DNA of 64,000 nucleotides, taken from contig NZ_JAHREP010000005.1 of the NCBI RefSeq assembly GCF_019084545.1, forward strand, positions 124,001 through 188,000, read 5' to 3'. The notes below the pieces were generated by a model. That model searched no databases, was not told the origin of the DNA, and worked only from the letters and a program-made list of their open reading frames with translations. Position 1 is the first letter of the stretch, and the number at the start of each line of letters is the position of its first letter. Source of the stretch: Marinobacterium ramblicola. GTDB taxonomy: Bacteria; Pseudomonadota; Gammaproteobacteria; Pseudomonadales; Balneatricaceae. Position numbers and translations under genes: made by a program. This document shows positions 62,844 to 64,000 of this stretch, piece by piece.

Positions 62844-64000
62844 TCACTTCAACCAAAACGCAATCAGCGTAAACAGCGCGATCATGAACCAGACCAGCGA
62901 CATCAGCTGCCAGAACAGCAGTGCATTGGGGTGTTTCTGCGCCTCTTCGCGCGGCACCAGCAGGTCGGGATTGGGCTGGGTCAGGTCCCGCATCATCTGC
63001 TCCAGGCTGTCATAACGCTGAGCCGGATCGATCGCCAGCGCCTTTTCCAAGGCGCGGTCGAACCAGACCGGTATGATCGGGTTGTGGCGGTCGGCCGGGA
63101 TGTAGGCGAGCTTCTGCAGTTGCTGCGGCTTGTCGCAGTTCTCCAGTCCGTTGCCGTAGGGCAGGTGGTGGGTGAACAGTTCATAGGTGATCGCCGCCAG
63201 CGAGAACATATCGCCCTTGATGCCGGTGTTCTGGCCCAGACGGAACACAGGGTCGGAGTAGTTCAATGTGCCCAGCACCCGGTCACGCTTGAGCGGCACG
63301 AAGATCTCGTTGATGCCGGCCACGAACACCGAGCCGAAATCGACGATCACCGCCCGATTGTCGGGGGTGATCATGATATTGCTCGGTTTCAGGTCCTGGT
63401 GCAGGGTTTCGCGCTGGTGGAACGCCTTCAGGCCGTCGGCGATCTGCTGGACCAGTTCGATCGCCTGCGCCGGTCTGGGCGCCGGGTTCTGTTTTATCCA
63501 CTGGTCCAGGGCCATCCCCTCAACCGGCTCCATCAGGTAGTAGAGGAAGGTCTTCGGGCGGTGCGCGATATGCACCCGAACCACATGATCGTTACTGATC
63601 CGGCTGCCAACCCACTCCTCCATGATGAAACGCTCGATATAGGCGGCGTCATCATCGAAGTTGCGCGACGGCGTCTTCATCACCCAGCGCTCGCCGCTGT
63701 CGAGATCCTGTACCCGGTACAGCTGACTGCGGCTGCTGGCGTACAGCTCCTCCTCGATCAGGTAGCCGTCGATCTTCATCCCCGGTTCCAGCTCCGGCGG
63801 GAAGGGTAGCGCGGTCAGCTGTTCGGTGAGCCGGTCCAGCGAGGCATCATGCAGCCGATCCACACGTACCAGCTGACAGCTCAGGTTGTCCCGGCTGCCG
63901 GCGCGGTAGGCGGCGTCGACTAGCGCCTCAGCGCAGCGCTGCAGCTCATCGCTGCTGCTGGCCAGGCGCAACAACTCCTCCGGCGGCAGCGAGTCGTGCA
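62844..64000 (-). CDS. PP2C phosphatase/Ser-Thr kinase fusion, second copy (5' end cut by the window)
   Basis: The visible 385 codons cover the end of a PP2C domain (AGSRDNLSCQLVRVD) and a whole Hanks-type kinase: WVMKTPSRNF (Lys), LMEPVEG hinge, HQDLKPSNIMI catalytic loop, IVDFGSVFVAG (DFG) and a C-terminal membrane helix (MSLVWFMIALFTLIAFWL). The frame stays open to base 64000, so the N-terminal phosphatase part is outside. Domain plan and spacing match the protein at 37105-38835 (for example LEEWIARRI versus MEEWVGSRI), so the two are paralogues. By analogy it may sit beside another nitrogen-transport gene outside the window. Confidence 0.9.
   Translation of the reverse strand, partial: HDSLPPEELLRLASSSDELQRCAEALVDAAYRAGSRDNLSCQLVRVDRLHDASLDRLTEQLTALPFPPELEPGMKIDGYLIEEELYASSRSQLYRVQDLDSGERWVMKTPSRNFDDDAAYIERFIMEEWVGSRISNDHVVRVHIAHRPKTFLYYLMEPVEGMALDQWIKQNPAPRPAQAIELVQQIADGLKAFHQRETLHQDLKPSNIMITPDNRAVIVDFGSVFVAGINEIFVPLKRDRVLGTLNYSDPVFRLGQNTGIKGDMFSLAAITYELFTHHLPYGNGLENCDKPQQLQKLAYIPADRHNPIIPVWFDRALEKALAIDPAQRYDSLEQMMRDLTQPNPDLLVPREEAQKHPNALLFWQLMSLVWFMIALFTLIAFWLK

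Overview
The window reads as a chromosomal segment of a facultatively anaerobic gammaproteobacterium. The pointers are a glycolate (glc) operon with a TRAP transporter, oxygen-independent ubiquinone genes (ubiU, ubiV, ubiT), a class III ribonucleotide reductase behind FNR- and NrdR-type boxes, sigma-54 promoters and a NasR-type nitrate antiterminator. A relative of the sulfur-oxidising Chromatiales/Sedimenticola group would fit, but that is a guess. No tRNA, rRNA or CRISPR array was seen.

Layout. 1-3.4 kb (minus): polar amino-acid ABC importer and an RpiR-type regulator. 3.5-16.2 kb (plus): an accessory island of lower GC, bordered on the left by an IS30-type transposase remnant. It holds a phosphopantetheinyl transferase, a RhtB/LysE exporter and a tightly coupled biosynthetic operon: NRPS A-T, PKS KS-AT-ACP, luciferase-like monooxygenase, gamma-carbonic-anhydrase-like protein, thioesterase, leaderless SBP-fold protein, homoserine dehydrogenase and flavin reductase. 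16.3-27.4 kb: glcC with two perfect operators, then TRAP transporter, glcB, glcG and glcDEF. 27.5-28.7 kb: higBA and a decayed second toxin-antitoxin pair. 28.9-35.3 kb: DUF1338 enzyme, secreted beta-propeller, YceI, membrane protein and an OmpR/EnvZ-type pair. 35.4-36.6 kb: a DUF3883 nuclease-like gene flanked by two inverted 96-bp cruciform repeats. 36.6-44.2 kb (minus): nasR, a ligase-ACP-acyltransferase fusion, an FNT channel behind a sigma-54 promoter and an ANTAR-type leader, a PP2C-kinase and cyanase. 44.3-53.7 kb: anaerobic metabolism (ubiUVT; split nrdD plus nrdG), small regulators, GST and LysR. 53.8-62.8 kb: type I restriction locus with a Fic protein, a DUF262 deletion scar and a DUF45 peptidase. 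The window ends in a second PP2C-kinase.

Main proposal. The operon at 5.3-16.2 kb fits a small hybrid NRPS-PKS route to 5-hydroxy-4-oxonorvaline (HON) or a close analogue. The adenylation pocket reads DVRHFALLAK; its Arg/His pair matches domains that activate the side-chain carboxyl of Asp/Glu (microcystin McyB and McyE). One malonyl extension would give 5-amino-3-oxoadipyl-ACP. Alpha-hydroxylation by the FMNH2 monooxygenase, release by the thioesterase and loss of CO2 would give HON. HON is a known inhibitor of homoserine dehydrogenase, and the cluster carries its own homoserine dehydrogenase with changes in otherwise conserved motifs, which looks like a resistant target copy. A RhtB-type exporter completes the set.

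A second notable system is the FNT leader. It has two stem-loops, each with a hexaloop carrying A1 and G4, and the second overlaps the 5' arm of an intrinsic terminator. This is the architecture bound by ANTAR antiterminators, and a NIT-ANTAR (NasR) gene lies 3 kb away.
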